From contig NC_045146.1 of NCBI RefSeq assembly GCF_008831285.2, forward strand, positions 64,001 to 128,000: DNA of 64,000 nt, in the 5' to 3' direction. The translations under genes were made by a program, and so were the position numbers. This DNA comes from Nymphaea colorata. Its lineage: Eukaryota; Streptophyta; Magnoliopsida; Nymphaeales; Nymphaeaceae. Shown in pieces: positions 60,616 to 64,000 of this stretch. The stretch's first letter is position 1; the number at the start of each line of letters is the position of its first letter. The notes under the pieces were generated by a model. It made no database searches. It saw only the letters and a program-made list of their open reading frames with translations, and was not told the DNA's origin.

Positions 60616-61002
60616 CCTTGCTCACCCAAAAGCACGTGAAGAGTTTGAATGCTAAAGCGCACAAGCCAGGAATGCTCCGAACGGACCTTTCTCCGAATAG
60701 AATGTTTGGATTCGCAGAAACTGCGATGCGCTTATGGATTCATCGGTCTGCGTAGATTTAAATTCTCCAAATTAATGCTCAGACCTGGCGGCATGAGTTA
60801 CACGCTTAAAGAGGTCGAATTCCCGCACCTGAGCTTCCGAAGAGAACCGCTGAAGTCGCCTGAGGATTCCTAAACAACATGTTGCACACCGGCGAGCTCC
60901 AAACTCCATAGCAACTGCGTGGACTCGAGGTCCTCCACCATGTTCTTCAGAAGGTAAGGAGGGATATCGCCTCCACGGGAAGATCAGCAGGCCACTTCCA
61001 CG

Positions 61003-61176
61003 CAGGGGCGGAGGGAGAGGGGGCCCGCCTAGGCCATGGCCCCACCCTGGCAAAATGAAAAAAAAAATTACATTGAAAAAAAAAATATTTTTTAATCACT
61101 TTATGTATTTTTTAGATTTAAATTTAGTTTGGCCCTACCCAGATCCAGAGGTTGGACTGTTCTGGCTCCGCCACTG
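61003..61176 (+). mobile_element. hAT-type MITE (174 bp) with perfect 8-bp target duplication
   Basis: The left terminus CAGGGGCGGAGGGAG and the inverted right terminus CAGTGGCGGAGCCAG form the repeat. CTTCCACG flanks both sides exactly (60995-61002 and 61177-61184). The interior is AT-rich and non-coding. An inverted relative lies at 26038-26237. Confidence 0.9.
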
Positions 61177-61702
61177 CTTCCACGCATGCTCCAACGCCGA
61201 TCCCGTAGCGTTACTGCACGGAACAACGCAAGCCCAAAACCCGTGGAAAAACTTGATCAAATATTTGTATATAAATCCTACATACACAACCTTTTTTTTT
61301 CTACAATCAATCAAAGATATTGAAACATAGATTGCTCTTGTAAATCTGCTTGCACAATTTCATTTACAGCATAGCTGATAGAGTCATGATTCAATGGGTC
61401 AGGTCACTTACTTTTACATTTCTCGCTCGATCCTCCTAACACTTCCCATCTAATGAATGCCCATTTTGGAAAGACCCATACTTCTATAAGAAGCTGGTAG
61501 ATACTATGCTAGATATGTATAGTGAATGGTAACTTTGGCTTTTTAGAATCATCCAACTCACTAGTAAGGGTCATCCGACTGGGTCATCCAATCTATAATG
61601 ACAGATCACTGAGAGAAACAAGAAAAAAATTGTCAATTAATATTAAATAACAATCAAAAGGGCCCTCATAAATGACCTGCATGACCTGAATAGCCAAATT
61701 AC

Positions 61703-61703
<1 letters not shown>

Positions 61704-61765
<62 letters not shown>
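61704..61765. repeat. (TA)n(GA)n compound microsatellite
   Basis: About 30 bases of TA repeats run directly into about 32 bases of GA repeats. Confidence 0.95.
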
Positions 61766-61771
<6 letters not shown>

Positions 61772-61917
61772 AGAAGGTTCTTAAGCTAGGAACGCAAGAA
61801 AAAAAAAAGGTAATTAAGAGTAAGCAGATAAAATGAGGATCTTATCAAATAGCTAATTTGCGGTTTTTTCAACATTATAATGAACTGCAGATCCTCCGTC
61901 CCCCACTCAAATGTGTC

Positions 61918-62020
61918 GGTCCGGGTCGGGGCCGGGCCGGGACCCGGGATATCGGGCCGGGCCGGCCCGGTCAGAGGCCCATAAGGCCCGCGGCAAAAGT
62001 GATCTCGTGGAAAACCCTAG
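61918..62020 (+). promoter_or_regulatory. RPS17 promoter: GC-rich block, site II motif and telobox
   Basis: GGCCCA (61976-61981) is a site II element (TGGGCC inverted) and AAACCCTA (62012-62019) is a telobox. The pair is characteristic of plant ribosomal-protein gene promoters and links them to cell-division control. Just upstream, 61918-61972 is a GGGCCGGGCC-type block with inverted symmetry. A CT-rich 5' UTR (62042-62102) precedes the ATG. Confidence 0.65.
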
Positions 62021-62109
62021 TCTTCGAAAAGCCTTTGTTGAAACGCCATCCCCCTCTCTCTCCCGTCCTCTCTCTGCCTCTCTTTTTCCCTCTCTTCCTC
62101 CGAGAGTAG

Positions 62110-62562
<453 letters not shown>

Positions 62563-63292
62563 GCCTCCAGGAGAGCGTCTTCTGCCCCTTGATATTTCTG
62601 ATCGGATCGTGATTGTGGTCACTTTTGTTCCTTTCCCATTTTGTTAGATGTTTCAGATTTAGGACTCTGTTCCGAACAGTAATAGAGATATTTTTGTTTC
62701 TCTTTTTTACCGGGAATTTGGTATTATGTTTCTCGCAAACGTTTGAGCATAATATGTTTATCGTCGTCTGATGTTCATCTATGTTTTGTTTGGGAATGAT
62801 AGTTACGCTAGGCCACTGGTGCTTTCACATGCTAGTGTTGTAGATGCGACCCTCAGTGGTTTCTTCTCTTACCCCTTATGTTATGGTTTCATTTATTATA
62901 TTTGGTGTGAGATGCAGGTTTTGTGTGATATTACTTGCGTGTGCTGTAGCTCAGAGTATTGCGTATTATTGCGATTGTTGTTTGTTGGTACTTTTCTTCT
63001 TGATCTAGGTGTTATATTTCAATGCTGTGAAATACAATGAGAAGAGCTGAGGCGTGACATGCACACACATACAAAACTATTTCTTACAAGAGTAACGAGT
63101 CAGATTCTGCAAAACAAAACAGATTAATCAAAGTTACAATTTAAACTTATTATCATCACTCCAATAAGAATTGTAAGAAACAATAATACAATGGAACACC
63201 CATTTTAGTAGCACAACTATTTATCAAGAATTGAGCAATGCCAAGGAGGAATCATGACGGGTTAGTGATTATTTAACCCAGCTCTTAAGTAC
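62563..63292. other. RPS17 3' region and spacer
   Basis: AT-rich, presumably 3' UTR then spacer. It was checked on the minus strand for the missing downstream exons of the ECA3-like fragment; none was seen. Confidence 0.5.
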
Positions 63293-63614
63293 CTGGTGAA
63301 GAGCACCATACGTTGTAAAGCCAATGCTTTCTGCAAAGGGGGAAGATCCTTAAATTCGGAAGCAGTATAAGAATATCCAGTAAAATCAGGAAGATCAAAA
63401 GCCCCAATTCTGTGGCAGAGAGATTCTGCAGTAGACTTAAGATTTATATAATAAATCAGCAAGTTGTATTACAAAAGTTGAACAAAAAAAAGATCCTCAA
63501 TCATCCTGATCTCACTTTGTTATCACCAGTAACAACTATCACACGTATCCCGGCAGACAGGCATGTCAGAATAGCATTTCGTTCTTCCTCCCGTGGAGGG
63601 TCGAGCATTCCAAC
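63293..63614 (-). pseudogene. ECA3: ECA3-type Ca2+-ATPase fragment, two internal exons
   Basis: On the minus strand, exon 63614-63516 reads [16 protein letters not shown] then [14 protein letters not shown] (33 codons) and exon 63435-63293 reads STAESLCHRIGAFDLPDFTG then YSYTASEFKDLPPL to RMVLFT plus two bases. This is the hinge/nucleotide-domain region of plant ECA3, a P2A-type pump loading Ca2+ and Mn2+ into endomembranes. All four splice sites are intact (GT donors, AG acceptors) and phases fit, but relative to remembered ECA3 one residue is missing after GAFD. The next exons (the GDGVNDAPAL block and C-terminal membrane helices) are not visible in the 3.9 kb to the left before ARPC2A. It is either a gene fragment or a gene with RPS17 sitting in an intron. 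Upstream exons would lie beyond the right edge. Confidence 0.75.
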
Positions 63615-64000
63615 CTTCATGTCAAAAGACAAAGTTTAGTACTGCTGCTCAATAATTGTGAATTTCAATTGTATTCTTCTTCTAAAGGTTATCCTTTATT
63701 AATACATTGAAAATTTGAAACACATCAACTTAAGTAAGTTCATCAGTCAATATTACAGAAGCCAAAATTTTTAAGTGCCAATTTCCATATCATAGTTCCC
63801 TTTAATCCATCTAGATTGATCATTTTTCACAGACAGAAAGGGAAGATCATAGATTGGTGCCTATAGTGGAGCTTTATATTCCAGTACATTGGATACCATG
63901 GACAAGGAAACTTAGCATGTGCTTTATTGAGGTGCTAAATAGAAAGTTTTCATTTTTATACTCTGGCATGTCATATGTGGAGCATAATGCGTAGGGCCAT
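63615..64000. other. Right-edge sequence ending in a copy of ARPC2A intron 8
   Basis: Positions 63615-63921 are AT-rich, possibly an intron of the ECA3-like fragment. From 63922 to the edge the sequence repeats 58488-58566 with about three mismatches, in the same orientation as ARPC2A. Whether a second copy of the last ARPC2A exon follows cannot be seen. Confidence 0.8.

Overview
This window is nuclear DNA from a flowering plant. Its genes are split by GT-AG introns of up to several kilobases, and the products are plant-type: an ALA3-like flippase, a DYW-class PPR protein, NANA-like aspartic proteases and an ARPC2A homologue. The non-coding DNA is AT-rich, full of microsatellites and loaded with decayed transposons. 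The GC-rich, intronless protease genes would suit a monocot or an early-diverging angiosperm, but the sequence alone does not settle the lineage.

Layout. Positions 154-21078 (+) carry the last 15 exons of a P4-type phospholipid flippase (ALA3-like); its N-terminal third lies off the left edge. Its introns hold a Ty3/gypsy pol relic, several non-autonomous DNA elements and tandem duplications. Positions 21079-28878 are intergenic with at least two identifiable MITEs. Two tandem intronless NANA-like aspartic proteases follow (28879-30270 and 34407-35777, both +). Positions 38789-58715 (+) are a complete nine-exon ARPC2A gene (34-kDa subunit of the Arp2/3 complex). Its 6.7-kb first intron contains a long, uninterrupted DYW-type PPR gene (to 41719) on the same strand. 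Its seventh intron contains a 3.1-kb hAT element with target-site duplications, a decayed transposase and a smaller hAT element nested inside. After a repeat-bearing intergenic stretch comes an intact intronless RPS17 (eS17) gene (62134-62562, +) with site II and telobox promoter motifs. On the minus strand at 63293-63614 lie two exons of an ECA3-type calcium ATPase with no downstream exons visible. The last 79 bases repeat part of ARPC2A intron 8.

The genes do not form one pathway. They are unrelated housekeeping, secretory, cytoskeletal and organelle-RNA genes. The most interesting point is the nested PPR gene. It has no ATG at the 5' end of its open frame, and its possible acceptor sites are in phase with the donor of ARPC2A exon 1, so the two genes may share a promoter and first exon. 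All splice structures here are inferred from frame, splice dinucleotides and remembered family sequence; no alignment or transcript data were available.
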